Positions 8,477 to 17,679 are shown, counted from the first letter of the stretch. The stretch is 64,000 bases of DNA from Kribbella jiaozuonensis (GCF_005233875.1 NZ_SZPZ01000005.1:434001-498000), one strand, 5' to 3'. Numbers and translations are program-made. Notes: a model not told the origin generated them from the sequence alone.

Positions 8477-9544
8477 TCAGGCGCGGCCCGTCAACCAACT
8501 CCTCAACCGCTGTTCACACAGCTCGATCTCGGCCTCGGGCACGAATTCGTCCTGCTTGTGCGCGTACAGCGGGTCACCAGGACCGTAGTTCACCGCCGGT
8601 ACGCCGAGCAGCGTGAACCGCGCCACGTCCGTCCACCCGAACTTCGGCTGCGGCTCTCCCCCGACCACCTGCAGGAACGCCGCCGCGGCCGGCCGCTCCA
8701 GCCCCGGCAGCCCGCCCGGGGCCGAGTCCCTCACGACGACGTCGTACCCCTGGAACACCTCACGCAGGTGCGCCTCGGCCTCAGCCTCGGACCGGTTGGG
8801 CGCGAAGCGGTAGTTGATCGTCACCGTGCACAGATCCGGTACGACGTTCCCGGCGACGCCACCCGTGATCGCGACCGCGTTCAGCCCCTCGCGGTACTCA
8901 AGCCCGTCGATCGGCACCCGTCGCGGTTCGTACGCCGTCAGCCGGGCCAGCACCTCGCCCGCGGCGTGGATCGCGTTCGACCCCATCCACGACCGGGCCG
9001 AGTGCGCGCGCTCGCCACGGGTGGTGACCTCGATCCGCATCGTGCCCTGGCAGCCGGCCTCGACGACGGCGTTCGACGGCTCCATCACGACCGCGAACAC
9101 GCCCTCGAGCAGCTCCGGGTTCGACCGGGTCAGCTTGAACAGGCCGTTGCGCTCGGCCTCGATCTCTTCGCAGTCGTAGAAGACGTAGGTGACGTCCCGG
9201 TTCGGCTCGTCCAGCGTCGCCGCGAGCCGGAGCGCGACCGCGACACCGCCCTTCATGTCGCAGGCGCCGAGCCCGTGGATCAGGCCGTCGGCGCGGCGGG
9301 CCGGGAGGTTGTCGTTGAGCGGGACGGTGTCGAGGTGCCCGGCGATCACGACCCGCTCGTCCCGGCCGAGATCCGTCCGCGCGACCACGGTGTTCCCGTG
9401 CCGGAACACCTTCAGATGCCCGTACGCCGAGAGCGCCTTCTCGACCTTGTCCGCAAGCTTCTCCTCGGTCCCACTGACCGACGAGACGTTCACCAGGGCC
9501 TCGGTCAGGTCCGGACCGGATGCGGTGAGATCGAGCTTGGTCAT
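8477..9544 (-). CDS. dapE: Succinyl-diaminopimelate desuccinylase
   Basis: A 355-residue di-zinc M20 peptidase-family enzyme that hydrolyses N-succinyl-L,L-diaminopimelate to diaminopimelate and succinate in lysine and cell-wall synthesis. Metal site: GHLDTVP (His70, Asp72), GACDMKGG (Asp96) and YDCEEIEAE (Glu126/127); the dimerisation lid follows and the C-terminal YAHKQDEFV carries the last metal His. Length is normal. The start at 9544 overlaps the VOC gene stop (ATGA), so the two are coupled. Its pathway partner dapD is 19 kb away at 28,724, whereas the two are neighbours in mycobacteria. Confidence 0.93.
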   Translation of the reverse strand: MTKLDLTASGPDLTEALVNVSSVSGTEEKLADKVEKALSAYGHLKVFRHGNTVVARTDLGRDERVVIAGHLDTVPLNDNLPARRADGLIHGLGACDMKGGVAVALRLAATLDEPNRDVTYVFYDCEEIEAERNGLFKLTRSNPELLEGVFAVVMEPSNAVVEAGCQGTMRIEVTTRGERAHSARSWMGSNAIHAAGEVLARLTAYEPRRVPIDGLEYREGLNAVAITGGVAGNVVPDLCTVTINYRFAPNRSEAEAEAHLREVFQGYDVVVRDSAPGGLPGLERPAAAAFLQVVGGEPQPKFGWTDVARFTLLGVPAVNYGPGDPLYAHKQDEFVPEAEIELCEQRLRSWLTGRA

Positions 9545-10227
9545 TCGGACTCCTTTGGCGGCAGGAACACGCAGAACTCGTTGCCCTCGGGGTCGGCGCA
9601 GACGTGCCAGCCGATCTCGTCGTCCTTGGGCCGCAGCAGTGTCGCACCCGCGTCGAGCACCGGCTGCAGCGCGGGCGCGGTGACGTCCCAGTGCACGCGG
9701 TTCTTCGCGGTCTTGGGCTCGGGCACCGGCACGAAGACCCAGTACCGGAACGGCAGGCCGGGCACGTTCTCGAGCCAGAAGTACGGCGTACCGGGCCGAC
9801 TCATGAAGTCGCCGCCGACCACGTCCGCCCACCACCGCGCCTGCTTCTCCGGCTCGGCCGAGTCGACGATCAACTCCATCAGCCGGTACGCCGGAACCGT
9901 CTCGCGGACGAATCCGCAGAACTCGCCGCCCTCGGGATCCGTCATCACCGTCCACGGCTGTTCCTCGGACTCCGGCGTCAGGACCTTCGCGCCCTCCCGC
10001 TCCAGGTGCTCGATCGAGCCGGTGATCACGTCGAGGTGGACCCGGTTCTTGACCGTCTTCGTCTCCGGGACCTTGCACATCCAGATCGTCTTCTCCGGGG
10101 CGTCACCGACCAGCACGTTCGGGTTGTCGGCGGGCGCGGTCAGGCCGATCACCCGCCCCCAGAACGCGGCCATCTCACTCGGCGACGACACGTCGACACA
10201 CAAGTCCTTGAAACGCGCGATGGTCAT
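9541..10227 (-). CDS. VOC-family protein with two glyoxalase-like domains
   Basis: A 228-residue cytosolic protein made of two tandem VOC (glyoxalase/bleomycin-resistance fold) domains, residues about 3-110 and 112-222. Each ends with the same marks: KNRVHLDV...DPEGGEFCGF in the first and KNRVHWDV...DPEGNEFCVF in the second. Such proteins bind a metal or small ligand; the substrate cannot be read from sequence. The ATG start follows TAGCCT by 7 bases. Its stop overlaps the dapE start, giving a two-gene unit. Confidence 0.82.
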   Translation of the reverse strand: MTIARFKDLCVDVSSPSEMAAFWGRVIGLTAPADNPNVLVGDAPEKTIWMCKVPETKTVKNRVHLDVITGSIEHLEREGAKVLTPESEEQPWTVMTDPEGGEFCGFVRETVPAYRLMELIVDSAEPEKQARWWADVVGGDFMSRPGTPYFWLENVPGLPFRYWVFVPVPEPKTAKNRVHWDVTAPALQPVLDAGATLLRPKDDEIGWHVCADPEGNEFCVFLPPKESE

Positions 10228-10240
10228 GCCCGACAGGCTA
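10228..10240 (-). promoter_or_regulatory. -10 box TAGCCT of the VOC-dapE unit
   Basis: TAGCCT (10240-10235) lies 7 bases before the ATG at 10227; no Shine-Dalgarno site is visible. Probable leaderless promoter for VOC-dapE. Confidence 0.55.
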
Positions 10241-10936
10241 TCCGGAGTGCCGCTTCCGGTAGTGACGGTTCACCCGCTCCCGGTTACCGCAGGACGCCGA
10301 ACACCACAGCTGCCGCGGATCCTCCTGCAGGAAGTACTTGACGCACCGAGCCGCCGGACACGCCCGCAACCGCCCCCGATCCGGCCCGGTCAAGAACTCG
10401 ATCGCCGATCGCCCGACGGCACCCACCAACAACCCCTCCGCATCCGCCGTCACGCCGGCCCACTCCACTCGCGGCTCCTCGGCCTCCTCCCACACCAACC
10501 TCCGCTCCCCCAGCCGACCGGCAGCCCGATTGACCATCCGGAGCGCCGCGTCCACATCCATCAAGCGATCAGCATCAGCCTTACTGGGCGCTCCAGGCGC
10601 AACCGCCCTCGCAAACAACGCCCGCACCGCCCGCCGAATCCCCACAAGCTCGTCGCGCACGCGCCCGTCCCACTCGCCGTCACCCCCGACACGAAGGACG
10701 GAGGAGTGGGCCGCCGCCGCCGTCACTCGGCCGGAAGGGTCGGCCGCCGCGGCGGGCGACAGCGGCGCGGGGTGCCGGGCTTGGTTGGCCAGGGGTTGGC
10801 CGAGGATCTCGATGAGTTGCTTCTGGTGTTGTTCCAACCACGTGGCCGCCTCCGCAGGTGTCGCGAGGAGGTCCGCGATGCCGCCGTGACCGTCGTGCTT
10901 GATGGTCGCGGCGAGGGCGAAGGCCAGCGTGCTCAT
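10238..10936 (-). CDS. CGNR zinc-finger (ABATE-domain) regulator
   Basis: A 232-residue protein with an N-terminal stress-induced ABATE-type region and a C-terminal CGNR zinc finger (about residues 188-228): CPAARCVKYFLQEDPRQLWC followed by SASCGNRERVNRHYRKRHSG. The finger is thought to bind DNA, so a transcriptional regulator is likely. The ATG start follows TAGAAT by 6 bases. It is divergent from pdxH with overlapping promoter space. A second, truncated CGNR finger lies at 22.4 kb. Confidence 0.82.
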   Translation of the reverse strand: MSTLAFALAATIKHDGHGGIADLLATPAEAATWLEQHQKQLIEILGQPLANQARHPAPLSPAAAADPSGRVTAAAAHSSVLRVGGDGEWDGRVRDELVGIRRAVRALFARAVAPGAPSKADADRLMDVDAALRMVNRAAGRLGERRLVWEEAEEPRVEWAGVTADAEGLLVGAVGRSAIEFLTGPDRGRLRACPAARCVKYFLQEDPRQLWCSASCGNRERVNRHYRKRHSG

Positions 10937-10948
10937 CCGGCGATTCTA
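10937..10948 (-). promoter_or_regulatory. -10 box TAGAAT of the CGNR gene
   Basis: TAGAAT (10948-10943) lies exactly 6 bases before the ATG at 10936, a near-consensus -10 for a leaderless mRNA. Confidence 0.6.
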
Positions 10949-10985
10949 ATGGGATATTCCGTTGCTGCCATGTGAATACATCGCC

Positions 10986-10999
10986 TAGGGTCTCGAAGC
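10986..10999 (+). promoter_or_regulatory. -10 box TAGGGT of pdxH
   Basis: TAGGGT (10986-10991) lies 8 bases before the GTG at 11000, with no ribosome-binding site. It is divergent from the CGNR promoter. Confidence 0.5.
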
Positions 11000-11650
11000 G
11001 TGACCGACCTCCGCACCCGGCTGCGCGCCGTACCGACGCTGACCGGCACCCCACCCGCCTGGGATCCCGCACTTGCTCCCGAGACGCCGCACGAGCTGTT
11101 CGTCGACTGGCTGCTGACCGCGATCGACGCGCAGGCGCCCGAGCCGTGCGCGATGACCCTGTCCACGGTCCGCGCCGACGGCCGGCCGAACGGACGCGTC
11201 CTGATCCTCAAGAACGTGACCGATGACGGCTGGCAGTTCGCGTCGACGTCGACCAGCCGCAAGGGCGACGAGCTGGCAACCTCGCCGTACGCCGCTCTCA
11301 CGTTCTACTGGATCCCGCTGGGACGGCAGGTCCGCATCCTCGGCACGGTCGCGGCCGCGGAGGCGGGTGAGTCGGCGGACGACTTCCTGCGCAGGCCGGA
11401 GGCAGCGCGCGCGGAGGCGCTGGTCGGGCGGCAGAGCGCCGTACTCGCGGATCCCGCCGATATCGACGTGGCGGTGAAGGAGCAGGCTGAGCGGATCGCC
11501 GCCGACCCCGGCCTGGTTGCGCCGAACTGGACGCTGTACACGTTGCGTGCGGAAGAGGTCGAGTTCTGGCAGGCCGACCCGGATCGCCGGCACACCCGCC
11601 TGCGGTACCGGCTGGAAGACCACTGGACAAAGGAGCTGTTGTGGCCCTGA
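11000..11650 (+). CDS. pdxH: Pyridoxine/pyridoxamine 5'-phosphate oxidase family
   Basis: A 216-residue FMN-binding split-barrel protein of the PNPOx family; such enzymes oxidise pyridoxine or pyridoxamine 5'-phosphate to pyridoxal 5'-phosphate. Visible: CAMTLSTVRADGRPNGRVLI (about residues 50-69), STSRKGDELATSPYAALTFY (phosphate/FMN-binding region) and a C-terminal RHTRLRYRLEDHWTKELLWP typical of PNPOx dimerisation. The GTG start is supported by the adjacent TAGGGT box. Its 3' end overlaps the next gene by 10 bases. A flavin-linked side activity cannot be excluded. Confidence 0.82.
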   Translation: MTDLRTRLRAVPTLTGTPPAWDPALAPETPHELFVDWLLTAIDAQAPEPCAMTLSTVRADGRPNGRVLILKNVTDDGWQFASTSTSRKGDELATSPYAALTFYWIPLGRQVRILGTVAAAEAGESADDFLRRPEAARAEALVGRQSAVLADPADIDVAVKEQAERIAADPGLVAPNWTLYTLRAEEVEFWQADPDRRHTRLRYRLEDHWTKELLWP

Positions 11651-12306
11651 ACGAAGTACGCGCCACCGCCGAGCAACTGCTCGCGCTCGTCGCGGACCTG
11701 GACGACGCGACCGCACGCGGCGATTCGAACCTCCCCGGATGGTCCCGCGGTCACGTCATCACGCACATCGCGAACTTCTCCGAGGCGATGACCCGTCAGG
11801 TCGACGAGGCTCTCGCCGGCCGGCTCATCGAGGTGTACGACGGCGGCCGCCCGGCCCGCGAAGCAGCCATCGAGGCCGGCGCCGACCGCTCCGCCGCCGA
11901 CCTCCGCACCCACCTCACCCAGGCCGTCACGACGCTGCTCGCCTCCTGGGACAAGGTCAGCCCCACCGACTGGCCCCTCCCGATCCTCCACCGCAACAGC
12001 AACCTCTCGGCCGGCCTCCAAGCCACCTGGCGAGAACTCACCATCCACACCTCGGACCTCAACCTGGGCGTCACTCCCGCCACCTGGTCCGAGGACTTCT
12101 GCCTCCACCTCCTGGACTTCCTCCGCCCCCGCACCCCCGACAACACCCACCTCATCCTCGAGTCCAAAACCACCACCTGGGAGAACGGCACCGGCGAAGA
12201 GGTCAAGCTGACCGGCGCCCTGACAGACCTAACCGCCTGGTACGCCGGCCGCCCCACCCCCGGCCCGATCACCGGCCCCGGTCCGGATCTCCTCCCCTGG
12301 CCGTGA
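11641..12306 (+). CDS. Mycothiol-dependent maleylpyruvate isomerase-like protein
   Basis: A 221-residue DinB-fold protein. The N-terminal four-helix part has LVADLDDATARGDSNLPGWSRGHVITHIA, where the GWSRGHVLTH pattern supplies metal-binding His; a second His lies in TWRELTIHTSDL. This is the MDMPI arrangement, in which mycothiol serves as cofactor; MshB for mycothiol synthesis is encoded at 36.5 kb. The exact substrate is unknown. The GTG start overlaps the pdxH stop, so translation is coupled. It converges on the sugar locus. Confidence 0.8.
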   Translation: MALNEVRATAEQLLALVADLDDATARGDSNLPGWSRGHVITHIANFSEAMTRQVDEALAGRLIEVYDGGRPAREAAIEAGADRSAADLRTHLTQAVTTLLASWDKVSPTDWPLPILHRNSNLSAGLQATWRELTIHTSDLNLGVTPATWSEDFCLHLLDFLRPRTPDNTHLILESKTTTWENGTGEEVKLTGALTDLTAWYAGRPTPGPITGPGPDLLPWP

Positions 12307-12307
12307 A

Positions 12308-14337
12308 TCAGCTGACGGTGAAGTCGTCGACCTGGATCCAGGTGTCGAGGTTGGGGCCGTTGAAGCCGGCGTAGACGGTTAGTTCGTGGGTGTTGGCTGG
12401 GACCTTCACCGTGACCTCGTGGTGGACGTAGCCGGTGCCGGCGCCGAACGTCGTACTGGCCAGGTCTGTGGTGCCGGCGCGGACGCCGAAGCGGCCCTGG
12501 TCGGGGGGGAGGTTGGCGGATGCGTTGATCCAGGCGCCGAAGGTGTAGGTCGCGCCGGGTGTGACCGGGACCGTTTGGTACAGGTCGCTGAAACCCGTGC
12601 AGGTGCAGCGGATCCAGCCGTTGTTGGCGCCTGAGTGTGCGAAGCCGAGGCCGCGGTCGACGCCGTTGGCCGCCGTACCCTCGAACAGCCACGCGGGCTT
12701 GCCGCCGCCGGTGCCTTCGAAGCCGCCGTCCGCGAGTTGCGATACGTATCGGACCGCCAGCTCGGACACCGTCGTGTACGAACGCGTCCCGCCCGGCAGC
12801 CCGATCACCCGCACGCCATCGGTCTCCTGCACCGGGAACGTGATCGTGTACGTCGTGTTCGCCCCGGCCGACGCGTCGCCCGGGTACGCCGGGGACACCG
12901 TCTGCGACCCGACCTCGACCCACTCGCCGTCCCGCTTCACCTGCACCCGCGGCCGGCCGGTGAAGTACCCACCCTCCGCCGACACCGCGCCCGACGTGAA
13001 CTCGACGTTGTTGACCTTGTGCCGCGACGGCCACTCGTACCCCCACCACGACGCGCCCTTCACCTCGTCGTCGAAGTCGGACTCGCTGCCGGTCTTCGCG
13101 CCGTCGTTCATCAGCGCGAGGCTTCCGGACTGTGTCGACTTGGAGATGGCTACTGCACCCATCGTCGGTACAGCGAGATTGTCAGCTCCTGGCAGGTTGT
13201 CGGCGGGCGCGGTCGTCGACGGCGTGAGGACGAGTTTGCGCAGGTTGAAGTTGTAGACCGACGTACCGATTCCACCGCCGCCGCACGGGCACACGTTCGC
13301 CTGGATGTACATGGTGTTGCCGTCCGGCTGGACGAACTTCGACGGGATCGTCACGCCGTACCCGCCGTACTTCGACGTCGACCACGGGTAGCCGCCGAAG
13401 TCCTTGCTCATGAAGTGTTTCCACGGTCCCCACGGCGTCGGCGCCTCGTAGAACTCGAACGTGTACTCCGTCCAGGACGTGTAGACGTACCTCTTCTGCT
13501 TGGCGAGGTAGGTGACTCCGCCCTGGCTGATCACGCTCAGGTTCGACGCATTCGTCCCGTACGTCTGCGCGTAGAGCCGCCTCGTGTCGGTCAGCACCGG
13601 CTTGCGGTCGGCGATCTTCGCCGACCAGCCGGCGCCGGTGTAGAACTTCCAGGCGCCGCGGTCCTGCACCTTGTTCTTCGGCACCCGCGCCAGGAACACG
13701 CTCTGCGGATCCGCCACTTGTCGTCGAACGAGTCCCGCCAGTTGCCGTCGAGGCCATAGGCATAGACGTAACCGTCGGGTGCGAGCGCACCACCCTTACC
13801 GAAGTCCGCGAACCAGATCGTCGTGAAGACATGGTCGGAGAACATCGGCTTCTGCTTGTCCCAGGTCCACGTCTTCCCGTGGTCCGTCGACTTCAGGATC
13901 GTCGCAGCCGGCACGTCGTTGAAGTCGAGCGCGAGGTCCTGGACCGCGAGGTACAGCGTGTCCCCGACACAGACCATCCCGGTCGGCTTCCGGTTGTACC
14001 CGGCGCCGCTCCACACCGACCCGACCTGGTCGCCCTTCGAGATCGTTGCCCCGGACAAGTTTCCCGGCGTGCCGTTGATCTCGCTGACCGCGATATCGGC
14101 GAAGTCCCCGTCGGTACTGAATCCCTCGCCGTCACCGTTGGCGGCGTACAGCTTGTCGTTGCCGGCCCAGCAGGACGGCCACAGGTCGCCGTCGCTGTTG
14201 CTGGGCATGCCCTTCGACTCCACCTGCGCCGTGCCGACCGTCGTCGACGCAACAGGGACCGGTTTGGAGTCCTGACTCAAGAGCGACGCGGTGCCGAAGA
14301 CCAGTGGCAGCACAGCGAGCAGAGCCCCACGCTTCAT
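12308..14337 (-). pseudogene. DUF4185-like secreted glycan hydrolase, frameshifted
   Basis: Two reading frames together encode one protein of about 676 residues. The first part (14337 down to about 13718) has a signal peptide (MKRGALLAVLPLVFGTASLL) and the start of a beta-propeller (DGDLWPSCWAGNDKLYAANGD...). The frame is lost at AAGTGGCG (near 13715-13720); one missing G restores FDDK-VADPQSVFLARVP and the second frame continues. Layout: five-bladed propeller resembling DUF4185/GH43-like hydrolases (about residues 30-370), a discoidin-like module (about 390-520) and a CBM4/9-like module (about 535-675, LADGGFEGTG...WIQVDDFTVS). DUF4185 includes endo-D-arabinanases (GH183); this assignment is from motif style only. 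It is the last gene of the ABC transporter operon. Real mutation or sequencing error cannot be told apart here. Confidence 0.6.
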
Positions 14338-14347
14338 GAGGTGCCTT

Positions 14348-15145
14348 TCACTTGAGGCCGGTCGTCTTCATCGCATCGACCAGGCGGCGCTGGCCCGCGA
14401 CGAACACCACGACCGTGGGAATGGCCGCGATCACCGCGGCCGCGAGAATGAGGTTCCAGGCCGAGGCGTACTGCCCCTGCATGCCGGAGACGCCGAGCTG
14501 GATCACCCGCAGGTCCGGGTTCCGGGTGATGGTGAGCGGCCAGAGGAACGCGTTCCAGTTGGCCAGGAAGAACAGCACCGACAGCGACGCGAGTACCGGC
14601 CGGCTGAGCGGCAGGATGACACTCCAGTACCGCCGCCAGTAGCCGCAGCCGTCGAGGTCGGCCGCTTCCTCGAGCTCACGCGGGATGTTCAGGTAGTACT
14701 GCCGGAGCAGGAAGATGCCGAACGCATGGAAGATGCTCGGCACGATCAGCCCGGCGTAACTGTCGAGCAGACCTAGTTGCTTTGCCACTAGAAACAATGG
14801 AACTAGTATCACCGGCAACGACACGAGCAGCGTCGACATGATCCCGGAGAAGATGATCCCCCGCCCCGGGAACCGCAGCCGGGCCAGTGCGTACGCCGCC
14901 ATGCTGTGGAAGAACAGTGCGACCACGGTGACCGTGACCGAGACGATCGCGGAGTTCAGCATGAACCGCGGCATCGGGATCTTCAGCAGCACGTACTGCA
15001 GGTTGTCCAGCGTCCACGTCGACGGCCAGCCGAAGTTGAACACGTCCTCGGCCGGCTTCAACGCACTGATCAGGATCCACAACAACGGGGCGACCGCGAT
15101 GATCGCCAACACATGGGCCAGGATCGGGAAGAATCTAATCCTCAT
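14348..15145 (-). CDS. Sugar ABC transporter permease (MalG type)
   Basis: A 265-residue inner-membrane permease with six predicted helices. The EAA loop for ATPase contact is EEAADLDGCGYWRRYWSVILPL (about residues 158-179), and the C-terminal end is GQRRLVDAMKTTGLK, typical of carbohydrate permeases of the MalG/UgpE class. The start overlaps the upstream permease by 11 bases and the frameshifted hydrolase starts 10 bases after its stop, so all belong to one operon. No ATPase gene is present; a shared MsiK-type ATPase elsewhere is usual for actinobacterial sugar importers. Confidence 0.9.
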   Translation of the reverse strand: MRIRFFPILAHVLAIIAVAPLLWILISALKPAEDVFNFGWPSTWTLDNLQYVLLKIPMPRFMLNSAIVSVTVTVVALFFHSMAAYALARLRFPGRGIIFSGIMSTLLVSLPVILVPLFLVAKQLGLLDSYAGLIVPSIFHAFGIFLLRQYYLNIPRELEEAADLDGCGYWRRYWSVILPLSRPVLASLSVLFFLANWNAFLWPLTITRNPDLRVIQLGVSGMQGQYASAWNLILAAAVIAAIPTVVVFVAGQRRLVDAMKTTGLK

Positions 15146-16088
15146 CGAAGCGACCTCCTCGGGTGACGCCGAACATCAGGCCGGTGCAGACGACAAGGAT
15201 CGCCACGACCACGGTGGTCAGCGCCGCGGCGTACCCCATGTTGTTGAAGGTGAAGGCCTGCTCGTAGATGTAGAGCACGACCGTGCTGGTCGCGCGGGCC
15301 GGGCCGCCCTTGGTCAGTACGAAGACCAGGTCGAACGCCTGCAGACCGGTGACTGCGCCGATCGTCGAGTTCACCACGACGAAGAAGCTGGTCGGCCGGA
15401 GCAGCGGCCAGATCACGTACCGGAATCGTTGCCAGGAGCCCGCACCGTCGATCTGCGCGGCGTCCTCGAGCTCCTTCGGCACGTCCTTCAGCCCGGCCAG
15501 GAACACCAGCATCTGGTATCCCATCAGGAACCAGACGCTGATCACCACATAGGTGCCCAGCGCAAGGGACGGCGTACCGAGGAAGGACACGTCGCCGAGG
15601 CCGAGCGGCGCGAGGAGCTTGGAGAGCGCGCCGCGCTTGTCGACCAGCAGGAACTGCCAGATCAGGCCGACCACGACCAGGCTGACGACGTTCGGCAGGA
15701 AGAACGCCGAGCGGACCCAGCCGATGCCCCTGAAGTGGTTGCGGACCAGCATTGCCAGCGCGAAGCTCACCACGAACGCGATCGGCACGAACGTGACCAC
15801 ATAGATCGCGGTGACCTTCAGCGAGGCCCAGAGCTGATCGTCCCCGGCCATCAGCTTGTAGTTGGCCAGGCCAACGTACTGATAGTTGCCGAAGCCATCG
15901 ACCTTGAAGAACGCGACGCCGAAGGCGAGCACCATCGGGATCGCGACGAAGATCAGCAGACCGATCGTGTCCGGCGCGAGGAAGGCGTACGCCGCCAACG
16001 CCTCGCGCCGTTTCCGCGTCATACCCGTCTTGGGTTTCCCCGAAGCTTTCACCAGCGGCTTGGAGGGAGGGGCTGTTGTCGTCACCAT
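15135..16088 (-). CDS. Sugar ABC transporter permease (MalF type)
   Basis: A 317-residue inner-membrane permease with a cytoplasmic N-terminal extension (residues 1-30) and six predicted helices starting AAYAFLAPDTIGLLIFVAIP. The EAA loop reads ELEDAAQIDGAGSWQRFRYV (about residues 207-226) and is followed by LTKGGPARATSTVVLYIYEQ, a signature of carbohydrate permeases. The ATG at 16088 overlaps the stop of the binding-protein gene by one base (TGATG). With the MalG-type partner it forms the translocation pore of the locus importer. Confidence 0.91.
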   Translation of the reverse strand: MVTTTAPPSKPLVKASGKPKTGMTRKRREALAAYAFLAPDTIGLLIFVAIPMVLAFGVAFFKVDGFGNYQYVGLANYKLMAGDDQLWASLKVTAIYVVTFVPIAFVVSFALAMLVRNHFRGIGWVRSAFFLPNVVSLVVVGLIWQFLLVDKRGALSKLLAPLGLGDVSFLGTPSLALGTYVVISVWFLMGYQMLVFLAGLKDVPKELEDAAQIDGAGSWQRFRYVIWPLLRPTSFFVVVNSTIGAVTGLQAFDLVFVLTKGGPARATSTVVLYIYEQAFTFNNMGYAAALTTVVVAILVVCTGLMFGVTRGGRFDED

Positions 16089-17449
16089 CAGCTGATCGGC
16101 GCGCCCTGGTAGGTCTTCAGGAACGTGTCGATCTTCTCCGCCGCGTCGGCCGCCGCCTTGGCCGGATCGGCCGCATTCAGCTGGCAGGCCTGGATCGCGT
16201 CGGCGATCGGCTGGTACACCTCCGGTGGGAACCGCGGCTCGGGCTTGCCGGTCGGCGCGATCTCGCTGACGAACTTCTTCAACGCACCATCGGCGAACGC
16301 ACCCTTGGCGTCCGCGGCCTGCTGCACCGACTTGCGCGGCGGCAGGTTGGTCTTGACCACGGTGTTCCACTGCCGCTGCCGCTCGACACCGGCGGCGTCG
16401 GTCGAGCCGAGCGCCCAGGCGATGAACTTGGCCGCGGCCTCCGGGTTCTTGCCCTTCGAGTTCGCGACGAATGCCCACCCGCCGAGGTCGGTGGCCGCCG
16501 AGCCGCCGTCCGGAGTCGGCAGCGGAATGATCCCGTACTTGAAGGTCTTCGCCTTGGTCCGCATATCCGCGACGGCCCAGATCCCGCTCTGCTGCATCGC
16601 GGCCGCGCCGGAGCCGAGGTTCGAGACCACGTCGCCGCCGCCGTCGCCGAGAGCCTTGCGCGGGGCAACCTTGTTCTTGATCGTGTCGCCCCAGAACTTC
16701 AGTGCCTGTACGGCGGCCGGCGAGTCGAACGCGGACTTGCCGTCCTTGATCGCGTTGCCGTCGCCCTGCCACATGAACGGGTACCAGGTGAAGTTCTGGT
16801 AGTAGCCCGGCAGCGTCTCGAACATCACGCCGTACCGCTTGCTGTTGGTCAGCTTCTGCGCGACCGCGATGGTCTGGTCCCAGGTCTTCGGCAGATCGGC
16901 CTCGGACAGGCCGGCCGACTCGAACGCGGCTTCGCTGTAGTACATCGCGAGCGGCTCGATCTCCATCGGCAGGCCGTAGACCTTGCCGTCAACGCTGCGT
17001 GCCTCGAGCAGGCCGGGCAGGTAGTCCCTCTTGGACTCGTCCGGCAACGCGGACCCGAGATCCTGCAGTACGCCGCCGTTGTAGTAGCGAAGGAAGTCGC
17101 CGGGGCTGATCAGGAAGATGTCCGGGCCTTGCCCCGACTGGAACGCGGTCTGCAGCGTGGTCCCGTTCAGGTAGTCCTTGCCGGGGATGTAGCGCAGCTT
17201 GACCTTGACGTCGTTGTTCTTGTTCCACTCGGCGACGGTGTCGACGAACCACTTGCTCTGCGGTCCTTGGTCGTCCGACGGACCGTAGAAGTTCCAGAAC
17301 GATATCTCCTTGGCGTTGCCGCCGGAGTCGTTACTGCCGCAGGCGGACAGCAGCGGTACGCCGGCAGCCGTCGCGGCGAACGCGCCCAGACCGCCGCGCA
17401 GGACGGACCGGCGACTGAGCTGCCTGGCAGGGAAGGGTGTTGCGGCCAT
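16088..17449 (-). CDS. Sugar-binding lipoprotein of ABC importer (Tat type)
   Basis: A 453-residue extracellular solute-binding protein (family 1). The N-terminus carries a twin-arginine motif (SRRSVLRGG, Arg13-14) and a lipobox LSAC with Cys37, so the folded protein is probably exported by Tat and then lipidated. The mature part begins with KEISFWNFYGPSDDQ and continues with repeated W/Y-rich segments typical of oligosaccharide binders. The open frame extends upstream, but the signal peptide fixes the start at 17449. Promoter and LacI operator lie 70 bases upstream. It captures the sugar that the divergent kinase and isomerase process. Confidence 0.9.
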   Translation of the reverse strand: MAATPFPARQLSRRSVLRGGLGAFAATAAGVPLLSACGSNDSGGNAKEISFWNFYGPSDDQGPQSKWFVDTVAEWNKNNDVKVKLRYIPGKDYLNGTTLQTAFQSGQGPDIFLISPGDFLRYYNGGVLQDLGSALPDESKRDYLPGLLEARSVDGKVYGLPMEIEPLAMYYSEAAFESAGLSEADLPKTWDQTIAVAQKLTNSKRYGVMFETLPGYYQNFTWYPFMWQGDGNAIKDGKSAFDSPAAVQALKFWGDTIKNKVAPRKALGDGGGDVVSNLGSGAAAMQQSGIWAVADMRTKAKTFKYGIIPLPTPDGGSAATDLGGWAFVANSKGKNPEAAAKFIAWALGSTDAAGVERQRQWNTVVKTNLPPRKSVQQAADAKGAFADGALKKFVSEIAPTGKPEPRFPPEVYQPIADAIQACQLNAADPAKAAADAAEKIDTFLKTYQGAPIS

Positions 17450-17512
17450 CAGGTGCTCCAGGGTGGTGTGTTTCGGGCGGGGGCTAGGGCGACTGGTTGG
17501 GGCGGCCCAGGG

Positions 17513-17557
17513 GCAATCGATTTCTCGCAATCTACGATCGGCGGTGTGAGCGGTCAA
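17513..17557 (-). promoter_or_regulatory. Promoter and LacI operator of the importer operon
   Basis: Minus-strand -35 TTGACC (17557-17552), 17-base spacer, -10 TAGATT (17534-17529), then an operator GCAATCGATTTC at 17524-17513 directly over the expected start point. The core AATCGATT fits the LacI-family rule AANCGNTT and is shared with the divergent promoter. Confidence 0.7.
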
Positions 17558-17634
17558 GAGCCGACGGGGTGACGATGTGGTCAACCTCCGTCGATTCCTG
17601 CGTGTGGGCAAGGGTTTCGACCTCGGTGCAGCCG

Positions 17635-17679
17635 TTGACACCAGCCAAGCTCGCTGCCTAATCTACGGAAATCGATTTC
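17635..17679 (+). promoter_or_regulatory. Promoter and LacI operator of the isomerase-kinase-LacI operon
   Basis: A perfect -35 TTGACA (17635-17640), 18-base spacer, weak -10 TAATCT (17659-17664), and the perfect 12-base palindrome GAAATCGATTTC at 17668-17679 over the expected start point. Same layout as the divergent promoter 110 bases away, so one repressor can shut both. Confidence 0.7.

Noticed and set aside
7736..10975. A 1079-codon open frame on the plus strand.
   Set aside because: It is antisense to LOG, dapE, VOC and CGNR, which all show clear family motifs; the translation is low-complexity R/P/S-rich without homology.
13700..13735. Programmed -1 frameshifting in the DUF4185-like gene.
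   Set aside because: There is no slippery X-XXY-YYZ heptamer or downstream stem at the switch; a plain one-base loss explains it better.
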